From Methylobacterium sp. Leaf125 (lineage in GTDB: Bacteria; Pseudomonadota; Alphaproteobacteria; Rhizobiales; Beijerinckiaceae), in contig NZ_LMNU01000001.1 of NCBI RefSeq assembly GCF_001423085.1, forward strand, positions 613,495 through 677,494: 64,000 bases of DNA, in the 5' to 3' direction. A program made the position numbers and the translations under genes. Numbering within the stretch: position 1 is the stretch's first letter; the number at the start of each line of letters is the position of its first letter. Under the pieces are notes generated by a model. It made no database searches and was not told the DNA's origin. It saw only the letters and a list, made by a program, of their open reading frames with translations. Below are positions 9,119 to 17,110 of this stretch, in pieces.

Positions 9119-9973
9119 TCAGGCCCGGCCGAACAGGCCGCGCGGCATCGCCATGATGATGCCGGCCATGCCGAGATAGATGACGAGGCGCGCCCCCTCC
9201 GGCCACAGGGTGGCCATCAGGCTCTGGGCGATGCCGACGAGGATGCCGGCGGCGAGCGCCCCGGCGTAGCTGCCCATTCCGCCGATCACCACCACCACGA
9301 AGGCGATGCCCAGGGCCTCGACGCCCATGAAGGGCTCGACGCCGCGGATGGGGGCGGCCAGCGCCCCGGCCAGGCCCGCCAGCCCGGCGCCCAGGGCGAA
9401 GACGGCGGTGTTGATGCGCAGGGTATCGTAGCCGAGGAGCGCCATGTTGGCGGGCGATTCCGACCCGGCCCGCACGATGGCGCCGAGCCGCGTCCGGTCG
9501 AGGAGCCACCACAGGCCGGCCGCCAGGATCGCCGTGAAGCCGATCACGAAGAGCCGGTACTCCGGATAGACGAAATCCCCGAGGATCATCACGCCGCTCA
9601 GCGCCTCCGGCGGAGCGACATTCCCGCCGATGGGCCCCCAGATGATGATGACGAGCTCCTGCACCACCAGGGCGAGGCCGACGGTGACGAGGATGTGGAA
9701 GGTGTGGGGCAGCTTGTAGACCCGGCGCAGGAGCAGCCGCTCGGTCAGGGCGGCCAGCCCCGCGACGACGAGGGCGGCCAGCGGCATCGCCACCCAGAAG
9801 CTCAGACCCCGCTCGACGCCCTCGTAGGCGAGGTAGGCCCCCAGCAGGTAGAACGCCCCGTGGGCGAAGTTCACGAACTGCAGCAGCCCGAAGATGATGC
9901 TCAGGCCCACCGCCAGCAGGAAGTAGAGCATCCCGAGTCCGAGGCCGTTCAGGATCTGGAACAGGTAGGTCAC
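9119..9973 (-). CDS. livH: Branched-chain amino acid-type ABC transporter, permease LivH
   Basis: 284 residues, GTG start at 9973 preceded by a GGAGA site. About eight membrane segments are visible, plus the LivH features GLGMLYFLLAVGLSIIFGLL near the N-terminus and the ATPase-contact loop ALLGYDTLRINTAVFALGAGLAG. It is the partner of LivM in the inner membrane. It is separated from the binding-protein gene by 276 bp that hold a short repeat array, an unusual gap inside an otherwise tightly packed importer operon. Confidence 0.92.
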   Translation of the reverse strand: MTYLFQILNGLGLGMLYFLLAVGLSIIFGLLQFVNFAHGAFYLLGAYLAYEGVERGLSFWVAMPLAALVVAGLAALTERLLLRRVYKLPHTFHILVTVGLALVVQELVIIIWGPIGGNVAPPEALSGVMILGDFVYPEYRLFVIGFTAILAAGLWWLLDRTRLGAIVRAGSESPANMALLGYDTLRINTAVFALGAGLAGLAGALAAPIRGVEPFMGVEALGIAFVVVVIGGMGSYAGALAAGILVGIAQSLMATLWPEGARLVIYLGMAGIIMAMPRGLFGRA

Positions 9974-10249
9974 GGGGTCTCCAGGATCAGGTCAAGCCTT
10001 GGATCACGTCAAACCTCGGCTGGCGTCGAACCTCGACTGGCGGGCCACGCCGATCCGAGCGCGACCCGTGATTCCGGGGCCGCGACGCGGAAGCCGGACT
10101 CCGGAAAGACAGGGGGCGCCTTGCCCGGCTCTGGATCCCGGGCTCGCCCGCGGCGCCCCGGAACGACGCAGCGCTCGAGCGACGACCGATCCCGCGTGGA
10201 ACCTCGGCGCCGCTTCGCCCTTACGCCAACCTTCGTCACGCCATCTTCG
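9974..10249. other. Intergenic gap inside the importer operon with 17-bp repeats
   Basis: No gene is supported in these 276 bp. The part next to livH holds three tandem 17-bp repeats (9991-10041). The rest is GC-rich with a low-complexity stretch (about 10075-10175) containing GGATCCCGGGCTCGCCC, reminiscent of dispersed intergenic palindromic elements of alphaproteobacteria. Resemblance only; no second copy was found in the window. Confidence 0.5.
9991..10041. repeat. Three tandem 17-bp imperfect repeats
   Basis: Units at 9991-10007, 10008-10024 and 10025-10041, all of the form GTCAAACCTCGGCTGGC with a few substitutions between copies. The array lies directly upstream of the livH start, on the side of the binding-protein gene. 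Confidence 0.7.
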
Positions 10250-11467
10250 TCACGTCATCTTGCAGCCGGCGGCCTCGGGCGAGAGGAACGACTTGCCGGA
10301 CTGGATCACCTCGGCGAAGTCGTCCTTGTCCTTCATGGCGGACTTCGCCTTGCCCTTGAGCAGGTAGTAATCCTTGATGACCTGGTGGTCGGCGGCGCGG
10401 ATCTCCTCCTCGCCGGTCAGGCCGGAATAGCGCATCCCTTCGAGCGCCTTGATCACGGCGGGGCCGTCCGCACGGCCGGCCTTGGCGGCGGCGTCGAGGA
10501 GCAGCTTGGTGATCTGGTACGAGCCGGCGAAGGAGTAGTTCGGCGTCATCTTGGCGGTCTCGCGGACCTTGGTCACCAGCGCCTTGTTCAGGGGCGAGTC
10601 GATGCCGTGCCAGTACTGCGCGCCGAAGTAGACGCCCTCGCAGAGGTCGGCGCCTAGGGCCTCGAACTGCTCCAGGCCCGAGGCCCAGGCGAGCACGATG
10701 GTCATGCGCTTCTTGAGGCCGAAGCTCACCGCCTGGCGCAGCGCATCCGAGGATTGCGAGCCGAAGTTGAGGAGCAGCAGCACGTCGGGCTTGGCCGCGA
10801 TCGCGTTGGTCAGGTAGCCGCTGAACTCCTTCTCGGCCAGCGAGTGGTAGCTGTTGCCGACATGCTCGATGCCCTTCTCCTGGAAGACCGCCTTGGCGGC
10901 ACTGAGGAGGCCCTCGCCGAACACGTATTGCGGGGTGATCGTGTACCAGCGCTTGGCGTTGGGCATCTGCGCGATGAGGGGACGGACCGTCTGCGCGATG
11001 GCGCCGAAGGTCGGCACCGTCCAGCGGAAGGTGCCGCGGTTGCAGTCCGAGCCGGTGATCTCGTCCGCCCCCGCCGTGGTGATGAAGACGCCGTCGGATT
11101 TCGCCGCTTCCTTGCCCATCACCAGGGCCTCGGAGGAGAGGATGCCGCCGGCGAAGAGCCGCGTGCCCTGCGCCATCGCCTCCTGCACCTTGCGGGCGGC
11201 CGGTGCCGGCTTGCCCTCGGTGTCGATGTCCGCGACCGTGACGGTGCGGCCGAGGATCTTGCCGGCCTCCTGCGCCGCGAAGGCGGCGCCGAGCGACGCA
11301 TACTTGCCGTTGGCCGCGAAGGCGCCGGAGATCGGCAGCGGGGCGCCGATGACGAGGGGCCCGTCCGCCGCACGGGCACCGCGCAGGATGCCGGACAGCG
11401 GGAGACCGGAGGCCCCCAGGGCGGCCGCCGTCAGCGAGGTTTTCAGAAATGCACGACGATCACGCAT
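10250..11467 (-). CDS. Periplasmic substrate-binding protein of a Liv/HAAT-type ABC importer
   Basis: 405 residues from the ATG at 11467. The N-terminus RDRRAFLKTSL, then a hydrophobic stretch and ARAA, is a Tat-type signal (twin Arg, F-L-K), so the protein is probably exported folded. The mature part is a type 1 periplasmic binding fold: PLVIGAPLPISGAFAANG at its start, then GGILSSEALVM, a GTFRWTVPTFG segment and ASGLEQFEALG. Related proteins bind amino acids, amides or urea. It heads the operon, ahead of livHMGF and the hydrolase genes, and a perfect palindrome at 11513-11527 sits 46 bp before the start. Confidence 0.9.
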   Translation of the reverse strand: MRDRRAFLKTSLTAAALGASGLPLSGILRGARAADGPLVIGAPLPISGAFAANGKYASLGAAFAAQEAGKILGRTVTVADIDTEGKPAPAARKVQEAMAQGTRLFAGGILSSEALVMGKEAAKSDGVFITTAGADEITGSDCNRGTFRWTVPTFGAIAQTVRPLIAQMPNAKRWYTITPQYVFGEGLLSAAKAVFQEKGIEHVGNSYHSLAEKEFSGYLTNAIAAKPDVLLLLNFGSQSSDALRQAVSFGLKKRMTIVLAWASGLEQFEALGADLCEGVYFGAQYWHGIDSPLNKALVTKVRETAKMTPNYSFAGSYQITKLLLDAAAKAGRADGPAVIKALEGMRYSGLTGEEEIRAADHQVIKDYYLLKGKAKSAMKDKDDFAEVIQSGKSFLSPEAAGCKMT

Positions 11468-11512
11468 GGCACCGCTCCTCGCGCTCGCACCGGGCGAACT
11501 ATCCAAACTATA

Positions 11513-11527
11513 CGCATAGAATATGCG
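11513..11527. promoter_or_regulatory. 15-bp palindrome, candidate regulator operator
   Basis: CGCATA-GAA-TATGCG is a perfect inverted repeat with a 3-nt spacer, centred about 53 bp upstream of the binding-protein start codon. This is where an operator would overlap or flank the promoter. The size and spacing fit a dimeric GntR/FCD regulator, and the only such regulator nearby is encoded at the far end of the same block (2945-3736). The link is inferred. Confidence 0.5.
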
Positions 11528-11616
11528 CGTGTTCGTTCCGTCAAGCGCTCGTCGATGTTGCACTGCACTTGCGCAATTGCTGGCCGTAAGCCGCGAATTC
11601 AGGCAGCCGATGCCCG

Positions 11617-12093
11617 TTATCGCTGCAGGATCGGCAGGGCATTGGCGCGCTTGACCTGGCCAAGGGCGAAGCTCGATTCGATCGAGGCGACGCCGTCGAG
11701 GCGGGTGAGCTTGTCCTTGAGGAAGCGTTCATAGGCTTCGAGGTCCTCGACCACGATCCGGAGCAGGTAATCCCGCTGCCCCGTCATCAGGTAGCAGTCG
11801 ACCACCTCGGGCCAGCGGGTGACGGCCACGGCGAAGCGGTCGAGTTCCTCCTCCCGCTGGCGCTCGAGTTTCACCGAGGCGAAGACGCTGACCGGCAGGC
11901 CGACCGCGACCTGGTCGACGACGGCGACGTAGCCCTTGATCACCCCCGCCGCCTCCAGCAGGCGCACCCGCCGGGCGCAGGGCGAGGCGGAGAGGCCGAC
12001 CCGGTCGCCGATCTGCTGCACCGTCAGGCGGGCATCCTCCTGCAGCGCGGCGAGGATCCGGCGATCGATGGCGTCGAGAACAGGTTTTGGCAC
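11617..12093 (-). CDS. Lrp/AsnC family transcriptional regulator
   Basis: 158 residues from a GTG at 12093 (VPKPVLDAIDRRILAALQED), which gives the normal Lrp length; the frame continues far upstream opposite another gene, but only this start gives a family-like N-terminus. Helix-turn-helix residues are in LTVQQIGDRVGLSASPCARRVRLLE. The C-terminal RAM domain follows, with DCYLMTGQRDYLLRIVVEDLEAYERF. It is divergent from the 2-oxoacid dehydrogenase E1-like gene across 105 bp, the typical position for a local activator such as BkdR or an amino-acid-responsive regulator. Confidence 0.9.
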   Translation of the reverse strand: MPKPVLDAIDRRILAALQEDARLTVQQIGDRVGLSASPCARRVRLLEAAGVIKGYVAVVDQVAVGLPVSVFASVKLERQREEELDRFAVAVTRWPEVVDCYLMTGQRDYLLRIVVEDLEAYERFLKDKLTRLDGVASIESSFALGQVKRANALPILQR

Positions 12094-12160
12094 GAAATGA
12101 TCTCGCGAGGCATCCGACAGCGCATCTGAGCCAAGGACTTGCCGCACCACAAGGTCGTTT

Positions 12161-12177
12161 GGCCAGTTTTGCTGGTC
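12161..12177. promoter_or_regulatory. Imperfect inverted repeat between divergent lrp-type and E1-like genes
   Basis: GGCCAG-TTTTG-CTGGTC in the 105-bp divergent intergenic region: six-base arms with one mismatch around an AT-rich centre, as in many Lrp/AsnC binding sites. It ends 21 bp before the E1-like start codon. Candidate operator only. Confidence 0.35.
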
Positions 12178-12198
12178 CGGCGCGGCTAGGATCATGTC

Positions 12199-14592
12199 AT
12201 GAGCGATCCGCGACTGCCCTACCTCGCCGCCCTGGCCCGGAAGAGCCTCTGGCTCTCGACCTGGACCATCCACAACGCCAACCACCTGCGCCCGTCGGCC
12301 GACGGGCTGAAGGTGGGCGGGCACCAGGCCTCGTCGGCCTCCCTCTGCGCGATCATGACGGCGCTCTACGGCGCGGTGCTGCGCCCCGAGGACCGGGTCG
12401 CGGTGAAGCCCCATGCGAGCCCGATCTTCCACGCGCTGCAATACCTGTTCGGTCACCAGACCTGCGAGAAGCTGGCGGCCTTCCGCGCCTTCGGCGGCGC
12501 CCAGTCCTATCCCTCGCGGACCAAGGACACCGACGACGTCGATTTCTCCACGGGCTCGGTCGGGCTCGGCGTGGCGCAGACGCTGTTCGCGTCGCTGACC
12601 CAGGACTACGTGCGGGCGAAGGGCTGGGGCGGCGACCGGCCCGAGGGCAAGATGGTGGCGCTCATCGGCGACGCCGAGATGGACGAGGGCAACATCTTCG
12701 AGGCCCTGCTGGAGGGCTGGAAGCACGGCCTGCGCAACACCTGGTGGATCGTCGACTACAACCGCCAGAGCCTCGACGCGGTGGTGCGCGAGGGGCTGTG
12801 GGCGAAGTTCGAAGCGATGTTCCGCAACTTCGGCTGGGACGTGGTCGTGCTGCGCCACGGCACGCTCCAGCGTGCCGCCTTCGCGGAACCGGGCGGGGCG
12901 CGCCTCAAGGCCTGGATCGAGGCCTGCCCGAACCAGACCTACTCGGCGCTGGCCTTCCAGGGCGGCGCGGCCTGGCGCCGGCGCCTGACGGAGGAGCTCG
13001 GCGATCAGGGCGACGTCTCGGCCCTGATCGACCGGCGCTCCGATGCGGAGCTCGCCGCCCTGATGGGCAATCTCGGCGGCCACGACCTGCCGATGCTGCT
13101 GGAGGCCTTCGAGGCGGCCCGCGCCCACGACCGCCCGGTCTGCTTCATCGCCTACACGATCAAGGGCCACGGCCTGCCGCTCGCCGGCCACAAGGACAAC
13201 CATGCGGGCCTGCTGACGCCGACCCAGGTCGAGGCCTTCCGGGCCGAGATGGCGATCCGGCCGGGTCACGAGTGGGAGCCCTTCGAGGGGCTCGAGGTCG
13301 CCCCCGACGCGATGCGCCGCTTCCTCGCCGCAGTGCCCTTCGTGCAGCGCGGGCGCCGCCGCTACACGGCGCCGGCGATCCCGGTCCCCGAGCGCTTCGC
13401 GGCCCCGACCCAGGCCACGCTCTCGACGCAGGCCGGGTTCGGGCTGCTGATGCACGAGATCGCCAAGTCCGACTCGGCCTTCGCCGATCGCATCGTCACC
13501 ACCTCGCCCGACGTCACCGTCTCCACCAACCTCGGCGCCTGGGTGAACCGGCGCGGCCTCTTCGCCAAGGAGGCGATGGCCGACGTCTTCCGCAAGGAGC
13601 GGATTCCCTCAACCTTCAACTGGACCTTCGCGCCCTCCGGCCAGCACCTCGAGCTCGGCATCGCCGAGTCGAACCTCTTCACCGCGCTCGCGGCCCTCGG
13701 CCTGTCGCATGCGATCTTCGGCGAGCGCCTGCTGCCGGTGGGCACGCTCTACGATCCCTTCATCGAGCGCGGCCTCGATGCCCTGAACTACGCCTGCTAC
13801 CAGGATGCGCGCTTCCTCCTGGTGGCGACGCCGGCGGGCGTCACCCTCGCGCCGGAGGGCGGGGCGCACCAGTCGATCAAGACGCCGCTGATCGGCCTGG
13901 GCCAGGACGGGCTCGCCGCCTTCGAGCCGGCCTTCGTCGACGAGCTCGCGGTGCTGCTGCGCTTCGCCTTCGCGCACCTGCAGGGCAGCGGCCCGTCCGA
14001 ACCGGACCCGGTGACCTGCCTGGCCGATGCGGCGGGCGGCTCCGCCTATTTCCGGCTCTCGACCCGCAGCCTGGAGCAGCCGGTGCGGGCGATCGGCCCG
14101 GCGCTGGCCGCCGACATGGTCGCGGGCGCCTACTGGCTGCGCCGGCCCGGTCCGAACGCCGAGGTGGTGGTCGCCTACCAGGGGGCCGTCGCCCCCGAGG
14201 CGATCGCCGCCATCGGGCTGATGGCCGAGGACCGGCGCGACGTCGGCCTCCTCGCGGTCACCTCGGCGGATCGACTGCAGGCCGGCTGGACGGCGGCGCA
14301 GGGCCTGCGCGAGCAGGGCCGTCCGGAGGCGTCGAGCCATGTCGAACGCCTGCTCGCCGACGTGCCCGCCCAGTGCGGCCTCGTCACCGTCCTCGACGGC
14401 CATCCGGCCACCCTCGGCTGGCTCGGATCGGTGCACGGGCATCGCACCCGCGCGCTGGGTGTCGCGCAGTTCGGTCAGACCGGCACGATCGCCGACCTCT
14501 ACCGTCACTTCGGCATCGACGCGCGCGGCATCGCCACGGCGGCCCAGGCGATCGCCCCCGGCCGGGGGATCCGCCACCTGCGCCTTGCCTGA
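12199..14592 (+). CDS. Transketolase / homodimeric 2-oxoacid dehydrogenase E1-like enzyme
   Basis: 797 residues. The thiamine-diphosphate motif is intact: GDAEMDEGN (157-165) followed by VDYNRQSLD with Asn188. The family histidines include GGHQASSASL (about 40-49) and the HASPIFHALQYL segment. A central pyrimidine-binding domain lies around 355-560 and a transketolase-type C-terminal domain at about 620-797. The arrangement resembles AceE (pyruvate dehydrogenase E1, about 890 residues), but this protein is shorter and no E2 or E3 gene is adjacent. It is divergent from an Lrp/AsnC regulator, which suggests induction by an amino acid or its keto acid. Pyruvate, a branched keto acid or a transketolase substrate are all possible. 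Confidence 0.8.
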   Translation: MSDPRLPYLAALARKSLWLSTWTIHNANHLRPSADGLKVGGHQASSASLCAIMTALYGAVLRPEDRVAVKPHASPIFHALQYLFGHQTCEKLAAFRAFGGAQSYPSRTKDTDDVDFSTGSVGLGVAQTLFASLTQDYVRAKGWGGDRPEGKMVALIGDAEMDEGNIFEALLEGWKHGLRNTWWIVDYNRQSLDAVVREGLWAKFEAMFRNFGWDVVVLRHGTLQRAAFAEPGGARLKAWIEACPNQTYSALAFQGGAAWRRRLTEELGDQGDVSALIDRRSDAELAALMGNLGGHDLPMLLEAFEAARAHDRPVCFIAYTIKGHGLPLAGHKDNHAGLLTPTQVEAFRAEMAIRPGHEWEPFEGLEVAPDAMRRFLAAVPFVQRGRRRYTAPAIPVPERFAAPTQATLSTQAGFGLLMHEIAKSDSAFADRIVTTSPDVTVSTNLGAWVNRRGLFAKEAMADVFRKERIPSTFNWTFAPSGQHLELGIAESNLFTALAALGLSHAIFGERLLPVGTLYDPFIERGLDALNYACYQDARFLLVATPAGVTLAPEGGAHQSIKTPLIGLGQDGLAAFEPAFVDELAVLLRFAFAHLQGSGPSEPDPVTCLADAAGGSAYFRLSTRSLEQPVRAIGPALAADMVAGAYWLRRPGPNAEVVVAYQGAVAPEAIAAIGLMAEDRRDVGLLAVTSADRLQAGWTAAQGLREQGRPEASSHVERLLADVPAQCGLVTVLDGHPATLGWLGSVHGHRTRALGVAQFGQTGTIADLYRHFGIDARGIATAAQAIAPGRGIRHLRLA

Positions 14593-14688
14593 CTCAGCAC
14601 GGCCGCGAGACCGATCCGCGGGACCGCGTCCCGGAATGTGTCGCCCACGGAGCCCGGATCGCCGATCCGACCCGCAGGGGAGGCCGGA

Positions 14689-15039
14689 TCAGACCCCGAT
14701 CGCGCCGTTGTGCAGGGCGCGCAGCTCGACGTAGCTCATGGTCTCGCTGCTCCAGCTCGGGCCGTCGCAATCGTGCAGCCGCTTGGGGAGGGGCTTGTGC
14801 TTGTCGCCCTGGTAGAACCCCATCACGACGGTCTGGCCGTCGGTATCGTCGCGCTCGATCCGGTAGGCCGGCTGAACGCCCGATCCGAGACGGCTGATCC
14901 GAACCCGCAAGCTCGGATTGCGGGCCTGGTCGGGGACCATGTTGCGGTAGACGCCCCTCAGGTATTCGAGGCGGTCGGCGTTCCGGCCCGCGAGATCAGC
15001 GATGGAGACGTTCTCGGCGAGCATGGCGGTGGAAGTCAT
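14689..15039 (-). CDS. Conserved-looking hypothetical protein, 116 aa
   Basis: Family not recognised. Soluble, mixed alpha/beta composition: an N-terminal helical stretch (SIADLAGRNADRLEYLRGVYR) is followed by beta-rich sequence with charged turns (PAYRIERDDTDGQTVVMGFYQG). Codon use is like that of its neighbours. It lies 45 bp downstream of the transglutaminase-like gene on the same strand and may be cotranscribed with it and with the small gene at 15987-16250. Confidence 0.6.
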   Translation of the reverse strand: MTSTAMLAENVSIADLAGRNADRLEYLRGVYRNMVPDQARNPSLRVRISRLGSGVQPAYRIERDDTDGQTVVMGFYQGDKHKPLPKRLHDCDGPSWSSETMSYVELRALHNGAIGV

Positions 15040-15084
15040 AGATGTCGGCTTTCGGTTAGAGGCAGGGGCGCTTGGCAGCGCCGG

Positions 15085-15900
15085 TCAGGCGACGGCCGGG
15101 GCTTCCTCGGTCGTCACCACGAATCGGGTCAGGGTGTTGGGCCCGAAAGTCAGCGTGAGCGGCACGTCGGCCGCATCCCGGCCGTAGGCGATCAGGATGC
15201 GGCCGATCCGCGACGCGTTGTTGCGCGGATCGAAGGTGTGCCAGCGGCCATCGAGGAAAACCTCCATCCAGGCCGCGAAGTCGCCCGGCGCGTGCGGGAG
15301 CGGCAGGCCGATGTCGCTGACGTAGCCGTTGCAGTAGCGCGTCGGGATGTTGAGGCAGCGGCAGAAGGCGATGGCGAGGTGCGCGTAGTCGCGACAGACG
15401 CCGCGCTGCTCCTCGAACACCTCGAAGGCGGTCCGGGTAGCGCGGGCATGCTCGTAGCCGAAGGTGATCCGGTCGTGGACGTAGTCGCAGATCGCCTGGA
15501 CGCGGCTCCAGCCCGGCGGCAGGTGGCCGAACAGGTCCCAGGCGATCTGCGAGAGGCGGTCGGTCTCGCAGTAGCGGCTGCCCAGGAGGAACAGGAGGCT
15601 GTCGGTCGGGAGCGTTGCGATGGGCGTCTCCGCCGCCGTCGGGTGCGGATGGTCCCCGCGGCCCGCGTCGCGCACGATCGTCTCGGTCTTCAGCGTGAAC
15701 GTGCCGGCCGGGGCCGTCATCCGCTGGCACCAGTTGCCGAAGCTGTCGCGATAGCCCTCCAGCGGCACCGCGGGGTGCGTGACGAGGTGGTCCGGGCGCT
15801 CCAGGTCCGAGACCCGCGAGGCATGGACGTTGAGGGTCGCGATGACCGGGGTGGGCTGGGGGAAGGTGTAGGTCATCTCGCAGCCGACGAGGATGCGCAT
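15085..15900 (-). CDS. Transglutaminase-like superfamily protein with altered catalytic triad
   Basis: 271 residues from the ATG at 15900. The N-terminal beta domain and transglutaminase-like core match bacterial transglutaminase/protease-like proteins. The nucleophile region QRGVCRDYAHLA (Cys169) and the Asp region WHTFDPRNNASRIGR (Asp224) are present. The position normally occupied by the catalytic His in an H-A-W motif reads D-F-A-A-W here, so the His appears replaced by Ala209; I confirmed this from the codons. No signal peptide is obvious. It could be a pseudoenzyme or use another His. Flanked by two small genes on the same strand. Confidence 0.8.
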   Translation of the reverse strand: MRILVGCEMTYTFPQPTPVIATLNVHASRVSDLERPDHLVTHPAVPLEGYRDSFGNWCQRMTAPAGTFTLKTETIVRDAGRGDHPHPTAAETPIATLPTDSLLFLLGSRYCETDRLSQIAWDLFGHLPPGWSRVQAICDYVHDRITFGYEHARATRTAFEVFEEQRGVCRDYAHLAIAFCRCLNIPTRYCNGYVSDIGLPLPHAPGDFAAWMEVFLDGRWHTFDPRNNASRIGRILIAYGRDAADVPLTLTFGPNTLTRFVVTTEEAPAVA

Positions 15901-15986
15901 GGGGCTCTCCGGAATTGTCGTCGCGCGCGGGATGGGGCCGCCGGGCCGAGAGGGGATGTTTTCGAGGGCCGGGGGCGGGGGCCGCC

Positions 15987-16250
15987 TCAGTGCAGGGTCG
16001 GCGGCGGCTCCAGGAACGCGCGCATGCCGCCACCCGCCTCGACGGCCTCCGTGAACGCGTCGAGGGCGTCCTCGTCGCAAGCGAAGGTGGTGTCCCAGAG
16101 GGTCGACCATCCCGCCGGATCGATGACCTCCAGGATCCAGGGATCCTGGGAGCCGGCGAATCGGTAGACGTTCACCGTGACCGTGATGCCGTCCTGGGTC
16201 GCCTGTCCGGTCAGGTCCGAGAACTCCATCATCGGTTTCTCGTAGGGCAT
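15987..16250 (-). CDS. Hypothetical protein, 87 aa
   Basis: Starts MPYEKPMMEFSDL; small, acidic and soluble, with a beta-rich middle (ITVTVNVYRFAG, then PWILEVIDPAG) and an acidic helix at the end (DEDALDAFTEAVEAGGG). Family not recognised. A longer upstream in-frame extension exists, but the composition changes before this ATG. It is 86 bp upstream of the transglutaminase-like gene on the same strand and could be its partner. Confidence 0.6.
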   Translation of the reverse strand: MPYEKPMMEFSDLTGQATQDGITVTVNVYRFAGSQDPWILEVIDPAGWSTLWDTTFACDEDALDAFTEAVEAGGGMRAFLEPPPTLH

Positions 16251-16647
16251 GCGGTGTCTTTCTCGATGGACGAGGTCACCGCAGGAACCCGGACGGGTCC
16301 CCATCACATGAGCCGAATGACAGGTCTTAGCAGAGTTCGGGCCGTCGCGGTTCGAAAATCGCGATCCACCGCAACGACGTGTCGTCCCTCCGATCTTGCG
16401 CGCTTGGATTCTGTACTTGTCGAGGCGGGACGGAGCGACCCTTTCGATCCCCGGAAAGTCTGATCCGCTCGCAGGGCTGCATCGGGAAACCGATGCGTCT
16501 CCGAACGCGGGGCGGCGTGGTCCGGGCCTCGGGTTCCCGGCACGCAAGGCACGGTTCCGAGGCGTCGACCCGAGACACGGGGCCCGACCCGGTCTGGGCC
16601 GAAAGCGATCTGGGTTTGGCCGAGCCTTATCCGGTCTCGGCCAGCGA
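16251..16647. other. Intergenic region without a supported gene
   Basis: About 400 bp between minus-strand genes. Frames are open on both strands, but none has a convincing protein. The stretch next to the following small gene holds an imperfect repeat of CGGTCTCGGCCAGC/CGGTCTTGGCCAGC (about 16631-16666). Confidence 0.4.
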
Positions 16648-16815
16648 TTAGCCGGTCTTGGCCAGCAGAAAGAGCGCGGTGCCGATGGCCAGCAGGGTGC
16701 GGGAGACCCAGGAGAAGGCGAGGGCGCCCACGCCGTCCTCCAGGGTTCGCAGATGGGCGACCTGGGCGAACAGCGCGGCCCAATAGGCGGCCCAGAGACC
16801 CAGGACGGCGATCAC
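16648..16815 (-). CDS. Small membrane protein, 55 aa
   Basis: Reading from a GTG at 16815: 55 residues with two hydrophobic segments (VIAVLGLWAAYWAALFAQVA, and LLAIGTALFLLAKTG at the C-terminus) joined by a polar loop. It lies in the same frame as the upstream 72-aa gene and is separated from it by one TAG stop and six codons. No ATG is available, so it is read from GTG, by coupling, or as the distal part of a protein interrupted by the TAG. The clear two-helix pattern argues that the segment is, or recently was, coding. Confidence 0.5.
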   Translation of the reverse strand: MIAVLGLWAAYWAALFAQVAHLRTLEDGVGALAFSWVSRTLLAIGTALFLLAKTG

Positions 16816-16833
16816 CCGGAGCGCCCCGGTGGG

Positions 16834-17052
16834 CTAGATGTCCACCCGGCGCTCGTGCCGCCACAGCGCGATGGCGTGCCGGCGCGCCTCGTAGGCCCGC
16901 CGCATGGGTGTGTCGGCGGCACCTTGCGCCTCGGGGCGGTAGCCGAAGCGGAGAACGCCGTCCGAGCCGTAGAGACGCGTCATCTCGGAACGCCACACCT
17001 GATCCGTGCGGGTGAGAACCGCCTCGGTCTCGGCCAATCGGTTCATGGGCAT
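16834..17052 (-). CDS. Hypothetical protein, 72 aa
   Basis: MPMNRLAETEAV start at 17052 (17046 or 17085 are alternatives). Soluble, Arg-rich and helical: AETEAVLTRTDQVWRSEM, then a segment with GSDGVLRFGYRPE and RRAYEARRHAIALWRHERR. Family not recognised, although this looks like a conserved small protein. It ends in a TAG after which the same frame continues into the 55-aa membrane protein. A near-match to the EcfG promoter on the minus strand (GGAGC-N16-CGTT, 17086-17110) lies about 35 bp upstream. Confidence 0.6.
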   Translation of the reverse strand: MPMNRLAETEAVLTRTDQVWRSEMTRLYGSDGVLRFGYRPEAQGAADTPMRRAYEARRHAIALWRHERRVDI

Positions 17053-17085
17053 CGGAGCTCGCTGATGTGACGGGATCTTCACCAT

Positions 17086-17110
17086 AACGCGCGCCGACGC
17101 CAGAGGCTCC
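17086..17110 (-). promoter_or_regulatory. Weak candidate EcfG-type promoter
   Basis: On the minus strand this reads GGAGC-N16-CGTT, one mismatch from GGAAC-N16-CGTT. The implied start of transcription (about 17079) is some 27 nt upstream of the 72-aa gene start. Weaker than the sites at 27499 and 33297. Confidence 0.3.

Noticed and set aside
12094..13455. Upstream extension of the Lrp/AsnC frame
   Set aside because: Overlaps the E1-like gene; only the GTG at 12093 gives an Lrp-sized protein.
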